DNA of 64,000 bases. Origin: Neurospora intermedia (lineage: Eukaryota; Ascomycota; Sordariomycetes; Sordariales; Sordariaceae). The stretch is from assembly GCA_037102815.1 (NCBI GenBank), contig BTPP01000004.1:930001-994000 (forward strand), in the 5' to 3' direction. The position numbers were made by a program, and so were the translations under genes. This document shows positions 1 to 10,997 of the stretch, one piece after another. Each line of letters starts with the position of its first letter. Positions within the stretch are counted from its first letter, which is position 1. Under the pieces are notes generated by a model. It was given only the letters and a program-made list of their open reading frames with translations. It did not search any database and had not been told where the DNA came from.

Positions 1-119
1 AGATATATTGGATTTAAACCTTCTTATAATTTTTAGCCCAATAGGAAGGCGAACTATACGCTATATAAGCACCCTTCTTCTTCTATTTTTTCTATTATAC
101 TTCCGTTGGATTATTGGAA

Positions 120-560
120 CTACTAGTCTGGGTAGTGGTAATATCTATCGGTTCCCCTTTATTAATAGTAGTGGTATTGGAGTTTGAATTCCCTAAATAC
201 CCTATACTCCCTAAGAAATTATTATTATTAAAGCGCCGAAGGAAGTTATAAAGCTTAGGGTAACTATTTAAAGCTTTTAATTGTTCGTAGAAGCGCCCGA
301 GCTATTCGTTATTTAAAAAGGATATTAACGAATTAATAATAGTTTAATTTAGCTATATATTAACTTTAATTTTATATAAAACTTCTTTAAAACGAATAAG
401 AAAGTAGGAAATAAATTCCCTAGACTTCTATTATAAGGAAAAGAATTCGAATCCCGCTTTTTTATCCTAATTAACTTTATTGTAGTTGAACCGAAATTTC
501 TCGAACAATTTTTCTAGAATTTAATTAGTTAGAGAAGATTAGGCGAAGGCGAATAGGGTC
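120..560 (-). pseudogene. Degraded retrotransposon gag relic
   Basis: Read on the minus strand with stops ignored, this stretch gives a continuous gag-like protein. It has a charged, aromatic-rich region around FRFNYNKVNWDKKAGFEFF, then REFISYFLIRFKEVLYKI, INSLISFLNNELLGRFYEQL, and an Asn/Thr/Ser-rich tail. The pattern 'one subunit folded around an FxxFxxRFxxL helix followed by NSLxxxLNxEL' resembles the capsid (retrotrans_gag) part of LTR retrotransposons of filamentous fungi. Several TAA/TAG codons interrupt it where Gln or Trp is expected, as after RIP. No LTRs or pol region could be identified next to it. It is an inactive fragment and its family assignment is tentative. Confidence 0.45.
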
Positions 561-1139
561 CGACGGACGGCCGGTAAAAGGCTAGAGTAGAGGTAGTAAA
601 ATTGGGCCTCCAAATTACTAATTGTACAACTATTAACGTAAAGTTTAACCTCGGCTATATAAATCCATATATTAAATTCCTTTTTATCGCCGGTAAATTT
701 ATTAAAGTACGAGAGTACTAGCTTCGGCTAGCCTCCGGTACCTTCGGCGCTACTAGAATTCCCGGCTTTTAAGGTAGCCAATTTATTAATAAGGATTTAA
801 ATAGCTATAGCGAATTACTATTAACGTTTAGTAGAATTTTAAGCCTAAGGAATCGAAACTATAATAGTAAAGTAAAAAAAAGGTTAATAATTAGAATATT
901 CTTCGGTAATTGGAGAGAACGGTAGCGGCGGATATATTAAAGACTATTTAAGGGAGCTAGAGGGTAATTAAGAAGAGGGTCGATTATAATATAAGGGATT
1001 TACGAAGTTTGTACATAAGTAGGCCTTATAAAGAATTTAAAATAATCGATAAAAAGGAAGAGGGAAGTTTATACTAGTAAGGCACAGAGCTTCCAGCTAA
1101 ATATATAAAAAGCGTAGTCATCGAAGGTGCTAGAAATGT

Positions 1140-1320
1140 TAAGGCTAGAAATATAGCCCGTACGGCGCCCCGAGGGATATACCCAATAGTACGCAGTATA
1201 TCCGGTGCCAAAACGGCTGCCGACAGCCGACCAACCGATGCACCTAATCAGAAGGCGCGCCTAGCTTACACTCAAAGCTAGGCATTACCTCTGGGCGCCA
1301 GCCCTGTAACAGGTAGGTAA
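1140..1320. other. GC-balanced island inside the AT-rich block
   Basis: About 180 bp of ordinary composition with intact CpG and CpA dinucleotides sits between two heavily AT-shifted regions. It contains the palindrome-like pair GGATATAC / GTATATCC around 1175-1203 and ends where the tandem array begins. No reading frame or RNA gene was recognised. It could be a short non-duplicated segment that RIP skipped, or the 5' border of the degraded LINE. Confidence 0.5.
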
Positions 1321-2560
1321 AAGGGGGTTAAAAATAATGTTTCTTCTTTTCTTTAAGGTAGTAATAATAGTAAGTATTTTAATACAAGGTAGGTAAAAGG
1401 TGGTCAAAGGTAGTGTTTCTTCTTTAGTTTAAAGTAGTAATAATAGTAAATATTCTAATATAGGGTAAGTAAAAGGCGGTTAAAGGTAGTGTTTCTTCTT
1501 TTCTTTAAGGTAGTATTTCTTCTTTATTTTAAAGTAGTATTTCTTCTTTTCTTTAAAGTAGTAATAGTAGTAAGTATTCTAATATAGGGTAGGTAAAAGG
1601 TAGTTAAAGGTAGTGTTTCTTCTTTTCTTTAAAGTAGTATTTCTTCTTTATTTTAAGGTAGTATTTCTTCTTTTCTTTAAGGTAGTAATAGTAGTAAGTA
1701 TTCTAATATAGAGTAGGTAAAAGGGGGTTAAAGATAATGTTTCTTCTTTTCTTTAAAGTAGTAATAGTAGTAAGAATTCTAATATAGGGTAGGTAAAAGG
1801 CGGTTAAAAGTAGTGTTTCTTCCTTATTTTAAGTATTATTTCTTCTTTTCTTTAAAGTAGTAATAATAGTAAGTATTCTAATATAGGGTAGGTAAAATCT
1901 AGTTAAAGGTAGTATTTCTTCTTTTCTTAAGGTAATATTTTTTCTTTTTTTCTCAAGTAGTATTTCTTCTTTATTTTAAGGTAGTATTTCTTACTTTCTA
2001 TAAAGTAGTATTTCTTCTTTACTTTAATATAGTATTTTCAATAAATATTCCAGTGCAAGGTAGGTAAAACCCGGTTAAAAACAGTGTTTCTTCTTTTCTC
2101 TAAGGTAGTATTTCTTCTTTATTTTAAGGTAGTGTTTCTTCTTTTCTTTAAAGTAGTATTTCTTCTTTAATTTAAGGTAGTATTTCTTCTTTATTTAAAA
2201 GTAGTAATAATAGTAAGTCTTCTAATACAGGGTAGGTAAAATCCGGTTAAAGGTAGTATTTCTTCTTTATTTTAAAATAGTAGTAATAATAAGTATTCTA
2301 GTACAAAGTAAGTTAAATCCAATTAAAAGTAATATTTACTAGTATTTCTTCTTTTATTCAAAGTAGTAATAGTAGTACGTATCCTAATATAGGGTAGGTA
2401 AAATCTAATTGAAAGTAGTCTTTATTTCTTTTCTTCTTCTAATAATATTTATCGTATTTCTTTTTTAAAATAATAGTAATAATTAGTATTATAGTATAAA
2501 GTAATTAAAACCTAATTAAATATAATGTTTTCCCCTTACTATAGTTATATATCTATTAAG
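1320..2560 (+). repeat. Tandem array, 70-80 bp imperfect units
   Basis: The same phrase recurs about 12-15 times: a 'GGTAGGTAAAAGG' type segment, then a 'GGTTAAAGGTAGTGTTTC' type segment, then 'TTCTTCTTTTCTTTAA', then 'GTAGTAATAATAGTAAG'. Unit length is irregular because the pyrimidine-rich TTTCTTCTTT piece is itself repeated a variable number of times. Copies diverge by scattered substitutions. The array ends about 80 bp before the first codons of the degraded LINE ORF1, so it may be that element's 5' UTR monomer array. A plain minisatellite is the alternative. Confidence 0.8.
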
Positions 2561-2636
2561 TAGGATATACTTTAAATATATTTTATTTGTATAATATTTT
2601 TTATATTTGGTATTTTAACTACTATTTTGATATAAA

Positions 2637-5600
2637 GTGAATTACATTACTTATTATCTAAAAAACTGCTTTGAAACCGGAAACGCCGATTTCTGGTCGA
2701 GGAGTGCTCCAAAACGAAAACTAACAACGGCAATTGACTCAAGAGGGTCGTTTACGTCCTTTACGATATCCTACGACGAACGTAGCGACAGTGTTGTATT
2801 ATTATTACTAATAGCTATCGATAATAGTATTCGTAAATTCAAAAGTAGCGTCTACAATCCGTTCGCGGAGATCTCAATATATAATAATCCTAAAACCGCA
2901 CTTACTACAAAGACCTCGGATAAAACGGAGGAAAACAATAAAATATTAAAGAAATTTATCGTTAGAACGAATAAATTTATAAATTATAATACTATTTCGA
3001 CCGAAGACTGTCGTTAGGCTCGAAAATTACTTTTCGAATTCGTAAAGGTACGCGTTGGAAAAAATAGGTCTATATAACCCGAAGTTAGTAAGGTTAAAAC
3101 CGACTAATTTATTACTAAGAAGGATTTTAATAACTTAAAGAAGAATATTCTAAAAGAAATTAAAAAAAATATTTAGGAAGTACTAAAATATTAAACTAAT
3201 ATTATAACGAAAGCTAACCCAAATAAAATTAATACTACCCTCTAATAATTACTTATTATTATTAAAAAGTTTATCCCCTCCAACTTCGAACGGCAATTTA
3301 CTATTAAAGGAGTAATAATTACCACCGAATTTATAAACCGTTCGAACGAAAATACGAAGACGACTTTAATTACGTACTTAAGTAAGAAGAATACCGGCCT
3401 AATAATCCGAATAACTATTAGAATACTAACGACCGGAAATTATATAATTATATTTAACGAATTTATATAATTAATATTAATATAATTAAATATAAGTTAA
3501 AGAAGTTTTCGGCCCTAATATTTTTATTACTATAAGTACTATAGGTATACTAATTCGGAACGTACCCTAGAATAGTATTAATAATTATACTATAACGGAA
3601 ATTATATTGAATATAGCGAAGGAGAAGAACCTAGAGGTATTTATTATTAGAATTCGGTTATAGAAAAGAAGGGACGGAGAAAATAGAAGCCTACTTCTAA
3701 TAGAAATTACTACTACGTTAGTAGTATACTTCCTCTAAAATAATTTCTTCTTCTAGGACGGTGGCGTATACTTATACAAATTATTCTAAATTTCGAATAA
3801 CGTCTAATAATACTTTAAATATTAGGGAATTAAATATACAACGAAATTCTACCGTTAAGAAAATATTTACACCCGCTATAACGAAGTTAAATACGAAGGA
3901 GATCGCTTCAATAAAATAAATTACCTATCCAATAATAATAAATTATTCGTTTATTATAAACTATATAGGAAAAAGGGCTATTATATATATAATTGTAAAG
4001 AATATTTTATTCTCTAGAAGGCGATTACGAAAGCGTTTATCGTATACGCCGAAAGGCCGTAAGTATTCGCCTTCTATAAAAACCTAGCCGGAAAAGTATT
4101 AGAATTAATAATAAAAATTATAAATAAGGGCGTCCTCCCGGATACTCCCTCCAACTCCTATATTATTACTACCTTAGAGAAATATATTAAAGGAATTATA
4201 AAAAAGGGACGGCCGAAGAAGATCGTCGGCCCGTCCTCCCGACCGAAACCGTTAAACCCTTAAAGTCCGATAAATATTTATATATACTCCCAAAATATAA
4301 GAAAGAGTCGGTTATATAATAGTAATAATACTTATATAATTACAATCCCCCTTAAGAAAATAATACCCTCATCCTCCGTAGAAGGATTAAAAGGAACCTT
4401 ATTTTAGGGTAATTAATAATCTAATTAAAAATACTCTATTAGAATATAGGGAAGTTGTACGAAAAAGGGAAGCTTTTATTCGAATAAGAGGAGACCTATA
4501 ATATTATAATAATCTAGGAACTAAATAAAAATCTAAATAGGAATATTTACTATTTTAAAAGCGGAAGATATTTTAAAATTAATTATATAGAGAAAGGAAG
4601 GGTAATAATATATATAAATAAGAAATAGAATTTAAAGGACCTAAATTTCTAAATTAGAAAAGATTAGGCTATAATAATGTTTAAGAATTTAAAGGACCCA
4701 ACGACTATTTTTTCTATTTACTCTCCTATCTTTATATAAAAAATACTAGAATATTAATAAGGATTACCGCTCCTTAAATTTCTTAAAGTCGGGCCCCTAG
4801 CGGGAAATCTAATTGTAATTAGGGATTATAATTTCTATTATCCTAATTAGGATTTAAAAAATAAAATTAACCTAAAGGCTATTTACCTCTTTATATAAAT
4901 ATAATACTAGAAATTTAATTTATTTACCCCCCGCAATAAATTAATAAAATTTGGGAATATAATATAAGGAGAGAGGGATAGGATAATCAACTATATATAA
5001 TTATTACCCGGGGTCGAAGCTAAATACTAAAGAATATAAAAGTACGAATAAACCGGCTCGGACTACTACCCTTAGGAAATTTAAATCCAAATAGGAAAAA
5101 AAAATAAAAAAGCGGAAGAAGAAGGAGGATATAATTAGAATCTTATAAATATAATAAAAGTAAAGGAAGTAATAGAAAAACGGATATCGGTCTTAGAAAA
5201 GATTAATACAATAGAAGATTTTAAATTTACTTTTTGTAAATTCGATAGAAAATTTATAAGTATTATAGAGGAATTCGTCCTATACCGGAAGAAAAATCGA
5301 AGGAGGAAAGTAAATTAATAAATATTAAAATATAAAACGGTAATAAAAGAAGCACGGAGGATATATTAAAAATAATTTAAATACTAAATAATATTAAACT
5401 AAAAGGATTTTATTAAAGCTATAATAAAAAAAAAGAGGATAATTATAAAAATTTAGTAGGCTACGTAACGTAATAGCATCGCTAAAGTTTTAAAGAATCC
5501 AAATCGATTTTAACCCTTAGAATAGTAGGCCTATATTTAAAATTATAGATTAATAAATCCGCCCAAACTACCAACCCTTTAAACCTATAAAAGGGCAATA

Positions 5601-7870
5601 AAAGTCGGAAATTATAATAATAAGGCCGAAATCCTTACTAATCGCTTCTTCCCGAAGGTAAAAATCCTAATAAATTACCTACTAGACTAAATTAAACCGT
5701 TAAATAGTACTAAACTAATAATTATTAACGAATTAATTAACGAAGAGGACGTTTAGGACGTATTCTCCCAAATAGCACCCAATAAAACCCCTAGGATCAA
5801 TTAATATTTAAATAAATTTCTAAAAATATATAGGCAATTATTCTAATAAACTATAATATATTTAATATTTACTAGCTTCCAATTTAAATATTTTCTATAA
5901 TAATTTAAAAATACGAAAATAATTATCCTTAAAAAGCTTAAAAAAAATACCGCCTAATAGAAGCTAATAAATATATAGAAGTTAATATCGCTACTTAATA
6001 ATGTAGGAAAAATCTTCGAAACGTTTGTAGCTAAAAGGTTTATATAAATAGCCGAAGAATTCAACCTCCTATTAGAAAATTAAATAAATAATTAGGCAAA
6101 CCGTTCGATAGAATTTATAGTCCGGGTAATTACTAACGTAATATATATAACTTAAAAACTTAAGGCTATAACGTCCCTTATACTCTTAAATTTAAAAGGA
6201 ACGTTCAATAGAATTAATTATAAGTAATTTCTATATACCCTATAAGAAATACAATTCCTAATATAGATTATTCGGTAAATAGCGAACTTTATCGCTAGAA
6301 AAAGAGGCTCTCTCTTCTTTAATAATAAAACCTCCTACCCCTATACAATTACCGTTAAAATACTATAGGGCTCCCCCCTCTCCCCTATTTTATTTATTCT
6401 CTTTATTACCCTACTATACCGGAAATTAGTAATAATTCCGAATATAATTATAATCGGCTTCGCTAATAATATTAATATTATAATAATAGTCCGTATTACT
6501 AAAGAAAATTGCTGGACGCTATAAATAATATAGGAAGTATATTCGGAATAAATAAGGGTAAGAAGTATAGAATTCGAAATAATTAAAACGGAATTAATAT
6601 ACTTTATATAAACGAAGGTACTAAGGATAGAAATTCTCTAATTCGAAGAAATAATACTTTAACCAATAGAATTAATATAATTCCTAAAGGTCTAACTAAA
6701 CTATAAACTCAATTATAAAATTTATATAAAAGTAGTAAAAAAGAAAATAATAATGTAAATAAATATACTTATAAGATTAGTAATAAAAATATAAAGTTAC
6801 TCCTTTATTCGGGCAAAGGAAATATATACTAAATATATCTATAGTACTATCGTATATAGAACTTTAATATTCTACTATCTAATTAAAATCTATAATAAAC
6901 CTTAGGGGATAGTAATTAAATTAGCGAAATATTAAACTAAATATTTAAAAATTATTGCTAGGGCGTATAAAACTACGCTAATATAAAATTTAAAAATAAA
7001 AACCTTTTATCCGCCGTTCAACCTCTATTTTAATAAAAGGGTCCGGGCTTTTAAAAAAAGGTTCGCCCGGACGGACCAAACCCAATTCGTCCGGAAGACT
7101 GCAATTTAAATCTTTAATTATATTTAGGTACAACGAGCTAGAAGTCGGCTACCTACTAATAAACTAAAAAGTAATATAATTAAAATTCGGTAGGCCGAAA
7201 TATAAGTACTAATAGAAAAGCTATTAATAATAGTAATTAGCCCCCCCTCGGAATTAGGGATTTAATTATTACTATTATTATAAATTCTAAAACTAATAAT
7301 TATTAATAGAAAAAAGTAATTAAAAGATATAACGAACTAAAAATAAATATTATATTATAATTACTATTTAACGGCGGTAGTAACGAAATTAGAACGACGG
7401 TACAAATTTACTATTACTAATTTCACCCCCAAATTTAATAGAGAAGCTATCTAATAATATATAGTTAATATAAAAAAGAAGAAAGAAAAACGCTAATAAC
7501 TAAAAGAAACTAAAAAAGAGTTATACCTACTAATTAAAACGAAGAATTCCCTCTTTATTTAGACTAGAATAGAAATTATTAACCTCCGGGCCTTCTTCTA
7601 CTAAAGGAAGGTACTAAGCGTTTTAATTCCTATTTGCGCTTATAAGTTCGAAAAGGAGATATTCGCCTATATTATCCTAAATTATTTTAATACGAATACT
7701 ATCTTCTAATTAAACCTAAAAATTTAATTATTAACGAAGGAAGAACTTTAAGAATATTTAAACGATAGAATTAAAGCCGAAAAGATTCTATCGTAGGTAT
7801 TAAAATTAAGGAAGCTAAGAAAGTACTATTTAATAATTGAATTAGAGGAGGAATAATATAAGGAAATTAT
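2637..7870 (+). mobile_element. RIP-degraded non-LTR (LINE) retrotransposon
   Basis: Read through its stops on the plus strand, the segment carries the parts of a two-ORF LINE in the right order. ORF1-like sequence runs from 2637 to about 4290 and includes a decayed zinc knuckle near 3960-4010, where Cys codons have become Tyr (TGY to TAY). ORF2 begins around 4340. An endonuclease motif equivalent to GDFN-HHP-WD lies near 4805-4860. A reverse transcriptase runs from about 5770 ('APNKTPGIN') through 'KGTFNRINY' (about 6195) and '*GSPLSPILF' (about 6365) to the active-site box 'GFANNINI' (about 6453-6480, ancestral F-A-D-D). A C-terminal Cys/His segment lies near 7600-7700. Stops, D-to-N and C-to-Y changes fit RIP. 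It is dead. It differs in sequence from the intact LINE at 26.6 kb, so it is a different family. Confidence 0.75.
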
Positions 7871-10370
7871 AAAATACTCTTAAAAGGAAAATAGAATATT
7901 AATAATATTAAAATAATAGAACGGGAATAAAGAAGAAATATTTATACTAATTATAAAAATTATCTAAATTACAATTATAGTAAAAACCGAAAAATACTAT
8001 CTAATAAACGTTTAATTATATTTAAAAAGCTATTCGAATAATTCTATTATACAAATTTAATTCGTAGTAACCTTATAATACTACTAAATCTAATTATTAT
8101 TTATAAGGGTACAATTGGGAATATTAACAACTATAGGGCTACCGGGAATAGAATTACTACTATTATTAAAACTAGAAATTGTATAAATAGAAATAGTATA
8201 ATTACTACCGCCGGATATAATATATATAAGAGTAATAATATTACTACTAGAACCAAATATAATTTAAACTAGGTTTATAATACTACCACCAAATAAAGAA
8301 AGGATACAACCGTAATAAATATCCTTCGCAATTAATTTATAATAACCCTTTTATTACTATTTAATAATATTATAACTTATAATATAAAAAAAATGTTTAT
8401 AATTAATAGGAAGGCCGTCCTACTCTAAACGAATATATATATAATTAGAGAAATTATTAATAATACAATAGAAGGTATCTAAATTACAATTAAAATTATT
8501 TAAACTACTTAATATTATAATAATAATTACTATTTAAATAGTATTATAAATATTATAAAAACCGGCGGGGACGTCCAATATATACTTACTAATAATATAA
8601 TTATAAATAGTATTTTAGGTACCGTTAATTAGAAATATAAGAGTTAAATAGTAAAAAAAGAAAAAAAGAGGATATAAAACCTACTAATAAATAAAATAAA
8701 ATAAATCCTATTAGTAACAACTTTCTTAAAAGTATTAGAAGAGTTAGGCCTATCGTTAAAATATATAACGGAGGTAAAGTCTAAAATATAATAGAAATAA
8801 GGAATTTTACAAATAATATTAATTAAATTAATATAAGGACCGAAGGAAGAGGGGAAGAAATTATACCAGTTCTAAAGGGGATAATTATTAAAGAAATTAT
8901 AAAGGGTATAAATAAGGAACGTAGGTTCTAAAAGTACAATTAAAAAGACTATAGAGGATATAAAATTTAGGGATATAATAAAGGAAGAACCCTCCGTATT
9001 AGAAGTTAAATCGATAGGGCTAGGACAATAATAGCCGGAGGAAGCTATTTTAATAAAAGTTACAATAGGGAAGAAGGAGGAGAAGGACTAGGAGGGGCGC
9101 TATATAAAAAATTATATAAATAAAGGAAGGGGCCCTTATACCAATATAAATAAGGGTAGAACTATAGAGTAAGAGAATAAATAACGGGGCGGAAGTATTT
9201 ACAAACGGGGGAAGGAGGCAAAAAAGTAGGGTAGTAGATAGAAAAATAGGATAAAGAAGCGGGGAAAAAACGGAGGAAGGAATAGTAGGGAATAAAATAG
9301 AGAAGTAGTAAAGGAGGCGGCGAACCGGGTTTAGTCCTATTCCTATTATTCCTATTATTCTAGTATTAAAATAGTATAGTAGTAGAAGAAACGAGATTAT
9401 ATTTATTGTAGCGGTAAGTAAGAACCGTTATAGTTATAAGCAAAGTAGGAGCGGTATAGTAAATTATAGCCGAAATAGAGCTAGAGGTTTTCATTCGGAG
9501 GCGCTTAACGTTTCACAGTTTTCCCCTCTAGAGAACTAGAGAAGGACCTTATACCAATAAGGTGCTATAGTTTATAGTACAAGGAATAAGACTATATATT
9601 GCTTATTATCTTCTATAAGATAGATTTTAGATTATTATATAATAGTAAATATAAATATATATTTATATTAAGTATTTAAAGTTATAATATACTGTTAATA
9701 ATAGAATTTATTAACTAAAAATTAAGAAATAAAGTAAAAAGCTACTATTTCGGAGGATTATATATCTAAGTACTATAATAATAATTAGTTATATTAACTA
9801 TATAATTAGTACGTTATATTACTATAGTAATATTAGAAATAATAATCTATCTTTAATATATTTTAAATTATTGTACTTTATTTAAAAATGTAATTTTGGG
9901 AATAATATTTACTTTTACGATATATTATATATATTATATATATTTCTCCTATCAAATAATTAAAATATATTTTTATATATTAGTACCTACCTTTAATGCT
10001 ATCCTTAGGTATTATATTAATATAATATTACTTAATAATATTATAATATAAATAATTTCAAATTTTGAAAATCCGTTAGAAATTCTTAAATATACCAATA
10101 CTAGTACTATCTATAGTCTGGAAGTTCGTATACTTCATAAATACAATAAAAACTTATTCCCATAAGAATGCACATATATTGGAATTATATATAATTTTTC
10201 TTAAAAACTACTACTTTTTACCTTTTTATAAGAAATGTAAGTAAACTCTCGAAAGTAGTCATTTCTAAAAAAGAAAAATATATAAAGGTTGAGTAACTAC
10301 TTATTAACCTATTCTAAAGTTTTTATACATTTTGGCCAAGTGGTGGATGTGTAATTAATTCCTATATTAA
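7871..10370. other. AT-rich remainder, no element recognised
   Basis: Heavily AT-shifted DNA with no readable protein motif on either strand. Two better-preserved pieces occur, near 9300-9360 and 9460-9545, the latter with normal dinucleotides. From 9560 to 10,370 the sequence is nearly pure A/T with short TATA runs. It may hold further decayed retroelements, but nothing supports a specific assignment. Confidence 0.5.
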
Positions 10371-10997
10371 ATACCTACTGGAAGTGGGTCATTTTTGCTG
10401 TCCGGTCGGGTTTTGTCGTGTCCGGCGGTTTTGTCGCCAACTCTGTGGAGCAGAGTTGGAGATCTGACAGGAACCTGGACCCCTCTCCAACATGTAGCAT
10501 TCTTGACACATCTTCCATCTGTCCTGTTCGTCTCGGTGTGTATACCGGCTGCTCTGGTATTTACGTTTTGTACAACATTCATTAAATATACCCTTCGCTT
10601 TCAAGGCTTGGTTCGTTTGTTCGTAACTTAACTGCAAAAAAAACAAAACCCACGCGACGTTGGATGATCTGCCACTTCCTAGGATCCAATGCAACAACTA
10701 GACCTATACAACTACAAGTAACAGCCCTTGGCTCGAGACACGATACAAAACATTATCGAGTAGATCACTGCATCGTTGCGTTCAATAAGTTTCGCCTATG
10801 CGAGGAACTGGAGCTCTCTATTACAAGTAGTATTTTCCTCTCCAAGCTACTCCCCTGTTTATTTGTCTCTCTTCGCATCCCTTCCCCGCGAACCGTGGGT
10901 ACTCTCCATCAGCGGCATGTCAGCTACCCTGCACCCGATTACGTTCCGGTCAAAAGCGCGATAGGAGCATTTGTCTCTTGAAAATTATCGGAGCACA
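10371..10997. other. Intergenic, upstream of CorA-like gene
   Basis: Normal base composition starts here. Several short frames overlap on both strands but none shows codon structure, a domain or homologous-looking sequence. The stretch probably holds the 5' UTR and promoter of the downstream CorA-like gene. Nothing else was seen. Confidence 0.6.

Larger units (their letters stand above)
1..10370. repeat. RIP-degraded AT-rich heterochromatic block
   Basis: Almost the whole stretch is AT-rich, dominated by TA, TTA and AATA strings. It has stop codons in all frames and almost no long open frame, apart from one of 126 codons at 2637. Protein motifs of retroelements can still be read when TAA/TAG/TGA are taken as former Gln/Trp/Arg codons, which is the pattern expected from C-to-T change at CpA on both strands (repeat-induced point mutation, known from Neurospora and relatives). 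Composition returns to normal abruptly near 10,370, just before the CorA-like gene. Sub-features that could be recognised are listed separately. About 7,870-10,370 could not be assigned to an element. Confidence 0.85.

Noticed and set aside
2637-3017. 126-aa open frame as a host gene
   Set aside because: It is a stop-free remnant of the decayed LINE ORF1 and opens with GTG rather than ATG; the frame continues as degraded element sequence.
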